Positions 17,961 through 27,411 are shown, counted from the first letter of the stretch. The stretch is DNA of 64,000 nucleotides from Alphaproteobacteria bacterium (GCA_016869075.1 VGEY01000005.1:1-64000), one strand, 5' to 3'. Notes: generated by a model not told the origin, from the letters alone. Program-made: numbers and translations.

Positions 17961-20900
17961 TTATTCTCGAACTTCTTTTAAACAATGCTGTACCCATTGT
18001 TTTGTAAGCTTTTCTGATAAACTATTTTGACTTAAACGATCGGATAAACACTTAAAATCAACCATATCAAGCACCTGATCTTGATTAGCGCATGAATAAA
18101 CAATGCGTTCTTCTCCCGTTGTGGGATCCACATGCTTTTGTAAGCATTGAGCACAAATTTCCTTCATCATACATTGCATGGGTGAATTAATACTCCCAAT
18201 CGCTAAATGACCTGGGCTGAGAAACTGTGCAAGCACACCATAACGGGCCTGCGTGACAGCGGCCATCATCCGATCTGATCCTATGACGATCATACGTTGA
18301 ATATCAGATAATGAAATAAGACTGGACCTTTGTTCTTCTTGAGCATAGAGGGCCATGGCATCTACGATCGTACCAACATATGATCGATCTTGAGGACGCG
18401 TAGGTGTAAATCCAGGCGCCTCATCACAACACCACACAACAACATCTGCTGCTGCCTCAATCTCAGACTGCTTATAACGATCAATAAGTTTTTTATATCC
18501 TGCAAAATAGATGACACGGCACCCTTTTTCACGCATGGCTTTACCTATGGAAAACAAGACAGCATTCCCAAGTCCACCACCAACAAGCATCACTGTTTCG
18601 CCATCAGGGATATGGGTTGCTGTCCCCGTTGGTCCCATTAATATAACAGGATCCCCTGCTTTAAGAGTGATGCACAAATCAGAGGACCCTCCCATTTCCA
18701 GAACAATGGTGGATAATAACCCTTGCTCTTTATCAACAGATGCACCCGTTAAAGCTAGCCCTTCCATAGCCAATCTCGTCTTGTGAACGACAGGAGCAAG
18801 ACTTTCAAAATTCTGAAGACGATAAAATTGTCCTGGTTGAAAAGCACGAGCAGCTAGAGGGGCGTGAATGACAACTTCTACTATTGTTGGTGTTAGTCGA
18901 TAAACAGCATGTATCGTTGCTCGTAAGAGATTATTAACTTTCTTTATAAAATTCTCGGAATATTTATCTGAGGGTTTTAATTTTTTCAAATGTCGTGTGA
19001 TGACGGGATAACCTTGTTTTGCGCTCCCCATTGCTTTCACAACATTTCCAGAAAAAGAGGGGTGCATATCACCAAAGAAGCTCATTGCTTTTTGGTCAGG
19101 ACGTATATGCATTAAAACATCTGGACGATATGGTTTTGCTGACCGCTCTGCTTCAACTGGATTTCCATTTTCATCCAGAGGTTGGAATGTTTTTCCTTGA
19201 AGTGTAAACGTATCTGTATCATCAAACGTTAAGTTGATATTGGGTTTGGTTCCTGCAGCAATCAAAATTGCACGTGCTGGGAGAACGATATTTTCCTGCT
19301 TATGCTCGACAGTTAAACCTATGGCATATCCATGATCATCAACTTCAACAGCTTTAGGGAGCGCATGATCTAAGATAGAAATCCCTTCTTCTAAAGCTTT
19401 GCTTACTTCTTCATGATTAAGGGTGTAGCTCGGAGATTGAATCATAGAACGACGGTAAGCAATCGTGACACCTCCCCACTTTTGGATAAGGGGTTGAAAA
19501 TTTGGTAACCTGTTCTCCTCCTTAGCATCCATACGTTCTTTATGAATTAATCTAGCATGCTCTAAGAATTCTTTAGAAACTTCATGATCTTGAGAAGACC
19601 AATCTCTTTCTATAAGCTCAGTCCCATAGAGTTTGGTGAGTTCATCATAACGTTTGGCAAACTTTTCCACTTGTACGGGATAATAGGCCATAGCCTCTGT
19701 TGCAGTATCAATGGCCGTTAACCCCCCACCAATCACTATAGCTGGTAAGCGAAGTTGTAAATTTGCAATAGAAGCATCTTTTGCTGCTCCTGTTAATTGA
19801 AGAGCCATAAGAAAATCGCTCGCTTGTCGAACTCCAGGCGCCAAGCCGTTTTTCATTGGTATTAAGGTTGGGCTACCGGCTCCCATGCATAAAGCAATAT
19901 GGTCAAACCCTAAAGCAAAAGCTTGCTCAACAGTAAGGGTCCCGCCAAAACGAACACCCCCTATTAAGCTAAAATGAGATCTACGTTCCAACACGATGCG
20001 AATTAATTTTAGAAAATTCTTATCCCAGCGAACGGTAATACCATACTCAGCAACGCCTCCAAATCCACCATTGATACGATCACTTAAATCTTCTTCAATT
20101 TCTTTGAATGATTTAATTGGTTGAAATTCGTCTTTGTGACCTAAACTATTTACGCCTGAATAGTGCTGGGGCAATGGTTCAATTTTTAGACCGTCGATTG
20201 CAATCACTGTATGACCATCATTCATTAAATGGTGTGCCAACGTAAAGCCGGCGGGGCCAGTGCCAACAACCAGTATTTTATATCCTGACTCACCTAAAGG
20301 AAGAGGATGCCTGAAATTTAAAGGATTCCAGCGTGTTAATAGACTGTAAATTTCAACTCCCCAAGGAAGAGAAAGAACATCTTTTAAGATTTGTGTTTCA
20401 ATTCCAGGAATATTAACAGGATCTTGCTTTTGAAAAATACAGGCTTTCATGCAATCATTACAAATGCGATGACCTGTGGCTGGAACCATGGGATTATCAA
20501 TCATAATAATTGATAATGCAGCAACTGATAAACCCAAGCTCTTTACTTCATTCATTTCTGAAATTTTTTCTTCTAAAGGGCAGCCTCCCAATGAAATCCC
20601 TAACTCATTTGTTTGATACTTTGCAGTTTCTCCTTCTTTTTTTGGAAATAAACCTTTTGAACACGAATCCTTATTCTGATGATGACACCAAATACAATAA
20701 TTTGATTGATGAAGAGCCATCTCACGGCTCAATCCCTTATCAGTTAAAGAAAAACCATCCCGAAGCCTGCGACTTTCTTCAGGTAATTCCCAAGCTCCAT
20801 ACCTACCTGATGAATTAAGAGGAATCAGATAGTGAGGATCAAGCTTATGAGGAGCCGTAAAGAGTGCTTGTCCTTGATGGCGTCTTTGTCCTGCAGGCGT

Positions 20901-21410
20901 GAGGACTGCCCAGGCGGCATAGCGCATAGCTAAATCAAGTTCTTTTTGATGGTTTTCAGCTTTTAGTTGCCAATTTGAAATGGATTCTACAAACGTTTCC
21001 TGATTATTAATATCGACATAGGCCTGCAACTCATTTTGAAGAGTTTGTATGCAAAAAGACTCCACACTGCTTAAAGGATATTTTTTTAAGGCCTGACGCT
21101 GAACAAACTGGCGATTTACCTCTAATATTCTCGCAAATTTCTGATGGTCACACTGGAGTTGTTTTGTTGCCTCCTTATCGAACAAACCACCTATAAACTG
21201 GTCCACATAAGGAGCAAGGTCTATAAGAAGGCCACTCTCATCCAGGGCATGGCCCGCTCGTGCCAATTGATAAGCTTCTGCCAAATCTAAATTTTTACTA
21301 TGTAAAAATTGAAGAAAAAATTGATCAAGTTTTGCTAATCCGTCTCGATGGTACAGATCCATAAAGGTAAGATCAAAGGGCAGCTTCAATGTAGAGAGTG
21401 AATCGTTCAT
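17961..21410 (-). CDS. Glutamate-synthase-beta-like / PyrK-like fused flavoprotein oxidoreductase
   Basis: 1,149 residues. Residues 1-220 are unassigned and helical. Cys clusters near 237 (YCIWCHHQNKDSC) and 317 (CNDCMKAC) look like iron-sulfur sites of GltD-type proteins. VVGTGPAGFTLAHHL near 383 binds FAD and IGGGLTAIDTATEA near 563 binds NAD(P)H. From about 835 a ferredoxin-reductase-like module follows, with FQPGQFYRLQNF and VGGGLGNAVLFSIG near 945. The C-terminal CMMKEICAQC plus a later Cys matches the [2Fe-2S] motif of dihydroorotate dehydrogenase subunit PyrK. Rickettsial genomes carry similar fusions annotated as bifunctional glutamate synthase beta/2-polyprenylphenol hydroxylase. No GltB partner is visible, so the true acceptor is unknown. 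Confidence 0.85.
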   Translation of the reverse strand: MNDSLSTLKLPFDLTFMDLYHRDGLAKLDQFFLQFLHSKNLDLAEAYQLARAGHALDESGLLIDLAPYVDQFIGGLFDKEATKQLQCDHQKFARILEVNRQFVQRQALKKYPLSSVESFCIQTLQNELQAYVDINNQETFVESISNWQLKAENHQKELDLAMRYAAWAVLTPAGQRRHQGQALFTAPHKLDPHYLIPLNSSGRYGAWELPEESRRLRDGFSLTDKGLSREMALHQSNYCIWCHHQNKDSCSKGLFPKKEGETAKYQTNELGISLGGCPLEEKISEMNEVKSLGLSVAALSIIMIDNPMVPATGHRICNDCMKACIFQKQDPVNIPGIETQILKDVLSLPWGVEIYSLLTRWNPLNFRHPLPLGESGYKILVVGTGPAGFTLAHHLMNDGHTVIAIDGLKIEPLPQHYSGVNSLGHKDEFQPIKSFKEIEEDLSDRINGGFGGVAEYGITVRWDKNFLKLIRIVLERRSHFSLIGGVRFGGTLTVEQAFALGFDHIALCMGAGSPTLIPMKNGLAPGVRQASDFLMALQLTGAAKDASIANLQLRLPAIVIGGGLTAIDTATEAMAYYPVQVEKFAKRYDELTKLYGTELIERDWSSQDHEVSKEFLEHARLIHKERMDAKEENRLPNFQPLIQKWGGVTIAYRRSMIQSPSYTLNHEEVSKALEEGISILDHALPKAVEVDDHGYAIGLTVEHKQENIVLPARAILIAAGTKPNINLTFDDTDTFTLQGKTFQPLDENGNPVEAERSAKPYRPDVLMHIRPDQKAMSFFGDMHPSFSGNVVKAMGSAKQGYPVITRHLKKLKPSDKYSENFIKKVNNLLRATIHAVYRLTPTIVEVVIHAPLAARAFQPGQFYRLQNFESLAPVVHKTRLAMEGLALTGASVDKEQGLLSTIVLEMGGSSDLCITLKAGDPVILMGPTGTATHIPDGETVMLVGGGLGNAVLFSIGKAMREKGCRVIYFAGYKKLIDRYKQSEIEAAADVVVWCCDEAPGFTPTRPQDRSYVGTIVDAMALYAQEEQRSSLISLSDIQRMIVIGSDRMMAAVTQARYGVLAQFLSPGHLAIGSINSPMQCMMKEICAQCLQKHVDPTTGEERIVYSCANQDQVLDMVDFKCLSDRLSQNSLSEKLTKQWVQHCLKEVRE

Positions 21411-21585
21411 TTAAGAAAGTCTTAAAAAGATGTCTTTTGGTTGTTATAGCTGAAATTCTGGCCGTTTTTCTATGTTTTTTTACAGATCAGGTACAAAGAG
21501 AAGACTATTTCATCATTTTCCCTCTTTTTATATTTCTAATTTTAGAGAAAAATAAGAAGAGAGTTAGCTGAAATGAGGTTAATAC

Positions 21586-22986
21586 ATGCTTCTTTTGTGG
21601 TATTCAATTATTGGAATTTATCTGGGGCTAGCTCTCCTTCACCCTACTTATGCAGCTGTTGGAGTGCAAAATAACCCCCCAACTGAGAGCCCCCCTTTAA
21701 AAGCCTCTGTAGCAAAAAGTTCTCTGGTAAAACCCTCCACGGCAAAAGCAAAAAAGACTGCCGTTGGGAAAAAAACCAACCCTCAACCACAAAAGGAGGT
21801 GGCACTCTCTCAACCAAAACCGATTCCTACCAGTCTCAAGACTCTCAGTGGAAAATCGCTCATTATTGATGCTCGCCGTCTCAAAGGCCACAAGTTAACA
21901 GAAACCATTCGTTTTATACAGAACCATCCAAATACGCGCTTTAAGCTTATCAATATGACAATTGACTCAAGTTTTATTATTCCTCTTATGGAAGGCCTAA
22001 AGAATGCACATGCTTTAGATCAAATTAGAGATATTAGCTTTGTAATGCTGCCAACCGCAAATGGTCAAATTCTAAATGAAAAGGATTTTATAGGTAAGGT
22101 CTTGCCATATTTAAATGGTTTAGAAGGCATAGAATTAAGCTGCTTAGGGGTGACTGATAAAGTTGTTGAAGCAATTGCACAAAAATTGCCCCATCTTAAA
22201 AGATTCTCCGGCTTTGGTGATGGTATTAGCGATGTTACCGTAACGACTTTTGTTAAACTTGTTCCTGATATTACAAAAATTCATCTCATCAATACTCGCT
22301 TAACCTCCAGAGGGCTCAGAGTTCTTGTTACTCAATTTCCAAAGCTTCGTAACCTTGGTATTAGTGGTCAAAATTTAAAAGATAATGATTTCTTAATTTT
22401 GAGAGAAGGTGGTTCAAATCTTCGTGCATTTTCAATGATTGGGCAAACTTTTAAAGATATTAATACCATTCCTGTTCTCTTAGAATCCATGCCAAATCTT
22501 CACTCTTTAGATCTGTCAGAAAGCAATGTCACAAATAATGTTGGAAAAGCAATCGCTGAAAACCTCAGGAAATTGAAGGTTTTAAATATTTCTGAAACAC
22601 AAATTACATTTGAAGGAATAAAATCTATCGTGGATCATCAAGATCTCACAGCATTGAGAATTGATAACCTCAAAGGCATTGGCAATGAAGAACTTACCTA
22701 TATTGCCAATAGCCAACCAGGATTGAAAAAATTTCATTTTTCGGGGGCAAACTTAAGCGACACAAGCATTATTAATATTCTTCTTAAATTACCAAAGTTA
22801 ACGGATGTTACATTTAAACCTGCTGATGGTTCCAAATGGTCCTTATCTGATGCAGTGGTTGAGGCTATCATTCAAAAAAAGACCCCCTTACAGTATTTGC
22901 ATATTCAACATGAAAGATTTCAAGATGCGTTACGTATGAAGCTAGAAAAGGAAATATCCAAACTCATTATTGAATATATTGTTTAA
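21586..22986 (+). CDS. Exported leucine-rich-repeat protein
   Basis: 466 residues. Residues 1-23 are a signal peptide (hydrophobic core, TYAA). Residues 24-85 are a Pro/Lys/Ala-rich linker. From about 90 onward come roughly ten repeats of 24-28 residues with the LxxLxLsxxxIt pattern of RNI-type leucine-rich repeats, for example MPNLHSLDLSESNVTNNVGK near 302 and LRKLKVLNISETQIT near 328. These repeats form curved solenoids that bind other proteins. Export plus LRRs in a host-associated bacterium suggests a surface or effector protein, which is inference. It is divergent from the 1,149-residue oxidoreductase gene. Confidence 0.82.
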   Translation: MLLLWYSIIGIYLGLALLHPTYAAVGVQNNPPTESPPLKASVAKSSLVKPSTAKAKKTAVGKKTNPQPQKEVALSQPKPIPTSLKTLSGKSLIIDARRLKGHKLTETIRFIQNHPNTRFKLINMTIDSSFIIPLMEGLKNAHALDQIRDISFVMLPTANGQILNEKDFIGKVLPYLNGLEGIELSCLGVTDKVVEAIAQKLPHLKRFSGFGDGISDVTVTTFVKLVPDITKIHLINTRLTSRGLRVLVTQFPKLRNLGISGQNLKDNDFLILREGGSNLRAFSMIGQTFKDINTIPVLLESMPNLHSLDLSESNVTNNVGKAIAENLRKLKVLNISETQITFEGIKSIVDHQDLTALRIDNLKGIGNEELTYIANSQPGLKKFHFSGANLSDTSIINILLKLPKLTDVTFKPADGSKWSLSDAVVEAIIQKKTPLQYLHIQHERFQDALRMKLEKEISKLIIEYIV

Positions 22987-23061
22987 TAAAGGGTCCGTTG
23001 ATAAAAAATCTGAAAAATGCTACTAAGCATACGTACAAATTAAACAATTAGGATTATTACC

Positions 23062-23478
23062 ATGTTGAAAAATTTTCTAATAATTGTATGTCTTGCATTA
23101 TCACCTCTCGCTTGCGCAAAAGAAATTAAAGTTAAGGTGGATGAAGGAAAATTAACTCTTGCTGATTTTCTAGATGCCTGTTCAGATGCTGCAACGTGTA
23201 ATCCATCTAAGGAAGTACCGTTAGGAATTTCTGGCCAAAAAATTATTATTAAAGGTGTGCCTTATCAAGTAAGATATTTTAGTTTTGAGGATCCAAGTGG
23301 TAAGCTTTCACCCGATATGACATTCCATGGATATGCAACAAAGAACAATTTACTCCAAATGAAAAGTTCAGCTACTAACCCTTTACCTGGAATCCGCTTT
23401 GAGAGCTTTGACTTTCGTCAAAGCCCTGCAAAAGACGGCGTTTATTTCAGTATGGCATTAAGAGAAATCGATAACTAA
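23062..23478 (+). CDS. Small exported protein of unknown function
   Basis: 138 residues with a signal peptide MLKNFLIIVCLALSPLACA (1-19). The sequence could be cut after ACA by signal peptidase I. The PLAC at the end is a poor lipobox, so a lipoprotein is less likely. The mature part has a Cys pair in DACSDAATC (near 39-47) that could form a disulfide, followed by mostly beta-strand sequence. I recognise no family. It follows the LRR gene on the same strand by 75 bases and ends four bases before the stop of the convergent gene. Confidence 0.72.
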   Translation: MLKNFLIIVCLALSPLACAKEIKVKVDEGKLTLADFLDACSDAATCNPSKEVPLGISGQKIIIKGVPYQVRYFSFEDPSGKLSPDMTFHGYATKNNLLQMKSSATNPLPGIRFESFDFRQSPAKDGVYFSMALREIDN

Positions 23479-23482
23479 TATC

Positions 23483-24301
23483 TTATCTATAAGATTTTGT
23501 TTTTGACTTTCCCTTTTTTGTGACTTTAGTTTTCTTTGCTGTTACGTTCTTTTTAGATGTAGAAGAACCTTTACCAGCTGTTGAAGCATTTCTTGTAGAA
23601 GCAAGAGTATTTTTCTTGGACCCAACCGAGCTCTTACCTAAAGCTGATGCATTTTTTGTAGAAGAAAGAGTACTTTTCTTTGTTCCTACTACACTCTTAC
23701 CAAATGCTGATGCGTTCCTTTTAGAAGAAAAGGCAGCTTTCTTCACTTTTGATTTACCTTTAGAAAAGATAGATGATTTCTTTTTAGGCTTAGGTGCACT
23801 TTTCTTCCCAGTTGATATACTTTTCAAAAGAAGAGAAGAACTCTTGTTAACTAATGCACCAGGCTTGCTAAATTCTATGGGTGAGGATGAAGCAAGATCC
23901 GTGAGATCTCTCATCAAACGAGGCAAGTTAGCTTCAATTTTTTCTGCTACGAGTTTTCTCCAAATAAATCCAAGAGGTCCTGTTACGCGCAAAGTAACTG
24001 TAAGGCGAACACCACCTTCAGGATCCTTTTTCATTTCATGAGTATCATACATGGTTGCTCCAAAAAAGCGTGTGCAACCTGTAAATTTCTGATCTCTCTC
24101 GACTTCAACTAACTGGACGGTTATAGCGGGAGCGCCTTTTGGTTTTAGAATAAACTGACTTCCAGTAGCAAACGGTTTATCTAAACGGCAAAATTCTACA
24201 TTTGGAACCCACTCATGCCAGTTATTGACATCAGACCAACGATCCCAAATCGCCTTTTTTTCAACACTCTTAAAAACTTTACTGTGTGATCTTGTCCACA
24301 T
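23483..24301 (-). CDS. START-like (SRPBCC) domain protein with Lys/Ser repeat tail
   Basis: 272 residues. I chose the ATG at 24301 because GGAGGA lies seven bases before it; an in-frame TTG at 24316 contains that site. Residues 1-135 have the polyketide-cyclase/SRPBCC pattern: AIWDRWSDVNNWHEWVPNVEFCRL near 17-40, a strand-rich middle, and a C-terminal helix RLMRDLTDLA. This fold binds hydrophobic ligands. Residues about 165-272 are strongly basic and contain three 21-residue repeats (consensus SSTKNASALGKSSVGSKKNTL) before a Lys-rich end. No signal peptide. The combination is unusual and the function is unknown. Confidence 0.75.
   Translation of the reverse strand: MWTRSHSKVFKSVEKKAIWDRWSDVNNWHEWVPNVEFCRLDKPFATGSQFILKPKGAPAITVQLVEVERDQKFTGCTRFFGATMYDTHEMKKDPEGGVRLTVTLRVTGPLGFIWRKLVAEKIEANLPRLMRDLTDLASSSPIEFSKPGALVNKSSSLLLKSISTGKKSAPKPKKKSSIFSKGKSKVKKAAFSSKRNASAFGKSVVGTKKSTLSSTKNASALGKSSVGSKKNTLASTRNASTAGKGSSTSKKNVTAKKTKVTKKGKSKTKSYR
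23540..23728 (-). repeat. Three in-frame 63-bp tandem repeats
   Basis: Units at 23666-23728, 23603-23665 and 23540-23602 encode 21 residues each of the form SSxKNASAxGKSxVGxKKxTL. The third copy is the most diverged. Confidence 0.8.
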
Positions 24302-24549
24302 AATCTCTTCCTCCAAAGTATTCTTCTATTGCCATAACTGTAGCGATTGACTCTCTTATGATCAATCTGGAATTTTTACACATTTATAAAAAAGTCAAAA
24401 ATTCCGCTTTCACATATTCTCTCGCTCTTCAACCATCTTTACACAAAAGTCTTAACAATTAATTTAATTACCTGTCTTTAGCTTCACTAAATATTAAACA
24501 GTAATAGTGTAATCTATACATTATGGATTTTATTTTTTAAGTTGATAAA

Positions 24550-25629
24550 ATGAAAAAAATATCTATTTTTATTATTTTTTTATTTTTATACCTGGCAATT
24601 TTTAATAGCCCATCATTTACTGCGGATGGAAGTGATGCGACAACTGCAGTCCAGCCCGCCGCTCCCGGAACAGCCCAACAAAATGTTGGCGACCCTTCTG
24701 CCCCTGCCGGACAAGGAGCCGCAACTCCTCCACCCCTCAATGCTAGCCAAGGCAGTTCCGATGGCGGGGCTGAATTGTTAGCAGGCGGAGCAGCTGCAGC
24801 AGCTCTTTTGTTTTCAATGCAAGGGGGAAAAAAGGACCAACCATTAGACCCATCAGCTCTTGCTCCTTCACAAGCTGTCCCCGGAGGAATGCCAGGACCA
24901 ATGATGCCGGGTGGGGCTGCTATGATGCCTGGGGGTGCAGTCCCCGGAGGGGTCGGAGCTGGTGTGGGAGTTCATATGGGAGCAGGTATGGGAGGTGCGG
25001 GTGTAGGAGCCCAAATGGGAGCAGGCATGCCAGGAGCAGGGATGGGTGGAGTTGGAATGGGAGCACATATGGGAGCAGGTATGGCGGGAGCAGGTATTGC
25101 GGGTGCTGGTATGGCAGGTGCTGGTATGGCGGGAGCCATGGGAGCCGGTTTAAATGTTGGAGCTGGTGGATTACCGGGTGCACCCTCTCTAAAAAAATCA
25201 AAGTCTAAAAATAAAAAGGATAAGAAAAAGCGAGAGAAAGAGAGGAAGAAAAAGAAAAAAGAAAAACAAAAAGCTAAAGAAGCCAAAAAGAAAGATAAGG
25301 CGGCGAAAATGGCTCCTAAAGAACAAAAAAAGGACAAGAAAGCACCGAACAAGACTACCAAAAAAGGCGAGAAAGCTCAGGAGAAGGAGCAAAAGCCAGC
25401 AGATAAACAGCAAAAAAGTGATGCAAAAAAACAAGAGAAAGCCGCCAAAAAAACTGAAAAGAAAGAGGCAAAAAAAGACGAGAAAGCCCAAAAAAAAGAA
25501 CAAAGTGCTGCTAAGAAAAATGAATCACAAGAAAAAAAGAAACGACAAAGTCAGCAGAAAAAGCAGCGTGCAAAAGACCGTGTTGAGAGAAAAAAAGCGA
25601 AGGAAAATAAAAGAAAAGGAAAAGCATAG
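24550..25629 (+). CDS. Exported low-complexity protein with Gly-Ala-Met repeats and Lys-rich tail
   Basis: 359 residues. MKKISIFIIFLFLYLAIFNS is a signal peptide or anchor (cleavage probably near SFTA, residue 25). Residues 30-75 are Ala/Pro/Gly-rich. A hydrophobic Ala segment (GGAAAAALLFSM, near 80-91) could span a membrane. Residues about 136-207 are degenerate GAGM/GAHM/AGAG repeats. Residues 215-359 are nearly all Lys, Glu, Ala and Gln, a long charged helix or disordered tail. No catalytic motif is visible and I do not recognise a family. The design suggests a structural envelope or secreted polypeptide; the function is unknown. Confidence 0.75.
   Translation: MKKISIFIIFLFLYLAIFNSPSFTADGSDATTAVQPAAPGTAQQNVGDPSAPAGQGAATPPPLNASQGSSDGGAELLAGGAAAAALLFSMQGGKKDQPLDPSALAPSQAVPGGMPGPMMPGGAAMMPGGAVPGGVGAGVGVHMGAGMGGAGVGAQMGAGMPGAGMGGVGMGAHMGAGMAGAGIAGAGMAGAGMAGAMGAGLNVGAGGLPGAPSLKKSKSKNKKDKKKREKERKKKKKEKQKAKEAKKKDKAAKMAPKEQKKDKKAPNKTTKKGEKAQEKEQKPADKQQKSDAKKQEKAAKKTEKKEAKKDEKAQKKEQSAAKKNESQEKKKRQSQQKKQRAKDRVERKKAKENKRKGKA
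24955..25170 (+). repeat. Degenerate Gly-Ala-Met coding repeats
   Basis: Short GGAGCAGGTATG-like units (5-12 codons) repeated in frame, encoding GAGM, GAHM and AGAG strings. The sequence is prone to slippage, so copy number may vary among strains. Confidence 0.7.
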
Positions 25630-25670
25630 CAAGTGAAGAAGTTTAACCTAATTTCTATATAAAAGAACGC

Positions 25671-27323
25671 TCATTCTCCAAAAGTAAATGCATATGCTTG
25701 CAATCCATCATCCAAGGCAGAAATTTCAACTATACCTTCTGCCAAAGATGGAAGAGAGATTAACTCGTAAAGAGTATCTTTTGTTACTTCTATTTCATTA
25801 TGTTGAACATCTTCGCCAGCATAATTTTCAACAGCGGAATCCTTAAAGCTGATCCGTGCCTTAATTGGCTTTTGCGTTAAACTTCCTAAAACCAAAAAAA
25901 CTTTGCGCGCTCTAAAATGAAGCTTGAGTTTTGCTTCCTTTTCTTGTGCTGTTATATTTTCTTTTCCTACTCTCCATTTTCCTTCTAATGACCATTTATG
26001 AAGTGCAATATTTTTTAAGGAAGGATAGTCGAATGAATGATCGCGTACTATTTTAGCAGGGTTAGAGAAGCGATCCGCACGTTCATACCCCAAATATGTT
26101 TCAGGCGTTAGGGAGACTGGGATAGAATCTTTTCTTTCAACTCCAATTTCCATAGATTTTAGTCCAAGTAAATACCGAATGTTTGATTCAGTAGTATCCT
26201 CATCCCCTTCTCCAAAGTGCACATAAACAATTTGCCCTTCTCGATTAATCAAATAATGAGCAGGCCAATATCGATTTTGAAAGGCCAGCCATGTCCTTAA
26301 ATTGTTATCCAATGCAACAGGATATTTAATATTATATTTTTTCACAGCAGCTTGGACATTTCCCAATTTTTTTTCAAATCCGAATTCAGGAGAATGAATT
26401 CCAAGAATAATCAAACCATGAGGACGGTAAGTTTCATCCCATCTTGTGAGTGTTGGTAGGGTTCGTATGCAGTTTATGCAAGAATAAGTCCAAAAGTCGA
26501 CAAGAACAACTTTTCCTTTTAACTGACTCAAGCGCAGCGATGACGAATTTATCCATTGGTCTATGCCAACAATTTCAGGCGCCATATAAGGTGAGGGGAG
26601 ACCATGAATTAAACCAAATTCACTGGGCACCTTTTTTCCGTCATTTCTTTTGCTTGGCTCCAACCACATATCTTCTCCCCAAATTGAAAATGCAAGCCCA
26701 AATAAAACAGTAATCCCTAAAATTTTTCTAATAAGTTGGGTATAGGATTTTAAAAAAGAAATTTGCTCAATTATTTTTCTTCCCATCAGCACAAGAATTA
26801 ACATGGGTATACTTACTCCCGCTGAAAATGATAGGAGCACCAAAAATGAATCAAAAGTTGTTTGTTGCGTAATTGTTTGGACAATAACTGCAGCCATAAT
26901 AGGCCCTGCACATGGAACCCATATACACCCAATGGCAACACCTAATATAATCCCCCCCGAAAAACCTGTTTGTCCTTCTTGCTGTTGAGCTATTTTTTCT
27001 CCGACAAGTGCAAACAAATTAGACCAATGTGTAAATTTTTCACTTAAATAATCAAAGATAAGAACCAAACTAAAGATGAAAAGAAAGGAATAAGACACGT
27101 ATCGAATGATTTCGATATCAACACCCAATCTAACAACAATGCTACGTGATAAAAATGTAAGAGCAACGAAAGAACTGATAAATCCAACAATTATACCATA
27201 AGGGCGCCATTTTGCTCCTTCAATTCCCAAGGATAAAACAATAGGAAGAATCGGCAAAATACAAGGAGATAGAATAAGCCCCAAGCCTTCTAAGAAGGCA
27301 AGCCCGTACGTAAATAAACTCAT
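25671..27323 (-). CDS. DipZ-like fusion: CcdA-type membrane domain plus thioredoxin-like domain
   Basis: 550 residues. Residues 1-225 are about six helices of the CcdA/DsbD transmembrane family, with SPCILPILPI (Cys21) and WVPCAGP (Cys near 137), the two cysteines that relay electrons across the inner membrane. Residues about 255-390 are a periplasmic thioredoxin/TlpA-like domain with active site SCINC near 281-284. The C-terminal 150 residues match the extra domain of mycobacterial DipZ proteins. It probably carries reducing power to periplasmic thiols, for example for cytochrome c maturation or protein repair. It lies 88 bases after the SagB-type gene on the same strand. Confidence 0.88.
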   Translation of the reverse strand: MSLFTYGLAFLEGLGLILSPCILPILPIVLSLGIEGAKWRPYGIIVGFISSFVALTFLSRSIVVRLGVDIEIIRYVSYSFLFIFSLVLIFDYLSEKFTHWSNLFALVGEKIAQQQEGQTGFSGGIILGVAIGCIWVPCAGPIMAAVIVQTITQQTTFDSFLVLLSFSAGVSIPMLILVLMGRKIIEQISFLKSYTQLIRKILGITVLFGLAFSIWGEDMWLEPSKRNDGKKVPSEFGLIHGLPSPYMAPEIVGIDQWINSSSLRLSQLKGKVVLVDFWTYSCINCIRTLPTLTRWDETYRPHGLIILGIHSPEFGFEKKLGNVQAAVKKYNIKYPVALDNNLRTWLAFQNRYWPAHYLINREGQIVYVHFGEGDEDTTESNIRYLLGLKSMEIGVERKDSIPVSLTPETYLGYERADRFSNPAKIVRDHSFDYPSLKNIALHKWSLEGKWRVGKENITAQEKEAKLKLHFRARKVFLVLGSLTQKPIKARISFKDSAVENYAGEDVQHNEIEVTKDTLYELISLPSLAEGIVEISALDDGLQAYAFTFGE

Positions 27324-27411
27324 ATCCTCTTCTCAAATATTTTACCTAACCCTCTTAATAAGAGTCATCCTAATAAAATAGTTTGTCAAGAATTGCCTAA
27401 AAAAAGCTAAC

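Noticed and set aside
23520-24041. 173-codon frame opposite the START-like gene
   Set aside because: Leu/Phe-rich mirror of the Lys/Ser repeats; no ribosome site; the minus-strand gene has a domain and GGAGGA.
24955-25170. CRISPR-like array
   Set aside because: The short repeats are degenerate, in frame and encode Gly-Ala-Met strings; no spacers of constant length and no cas genes.
24972-25361. Antisense frames across the Gly-Ala-Met/Lys repeats
   Set aside because: Produced by low-complexity coding sequence on the plus strand (Pro/Ala and Phe/Leu strings); no start signal.
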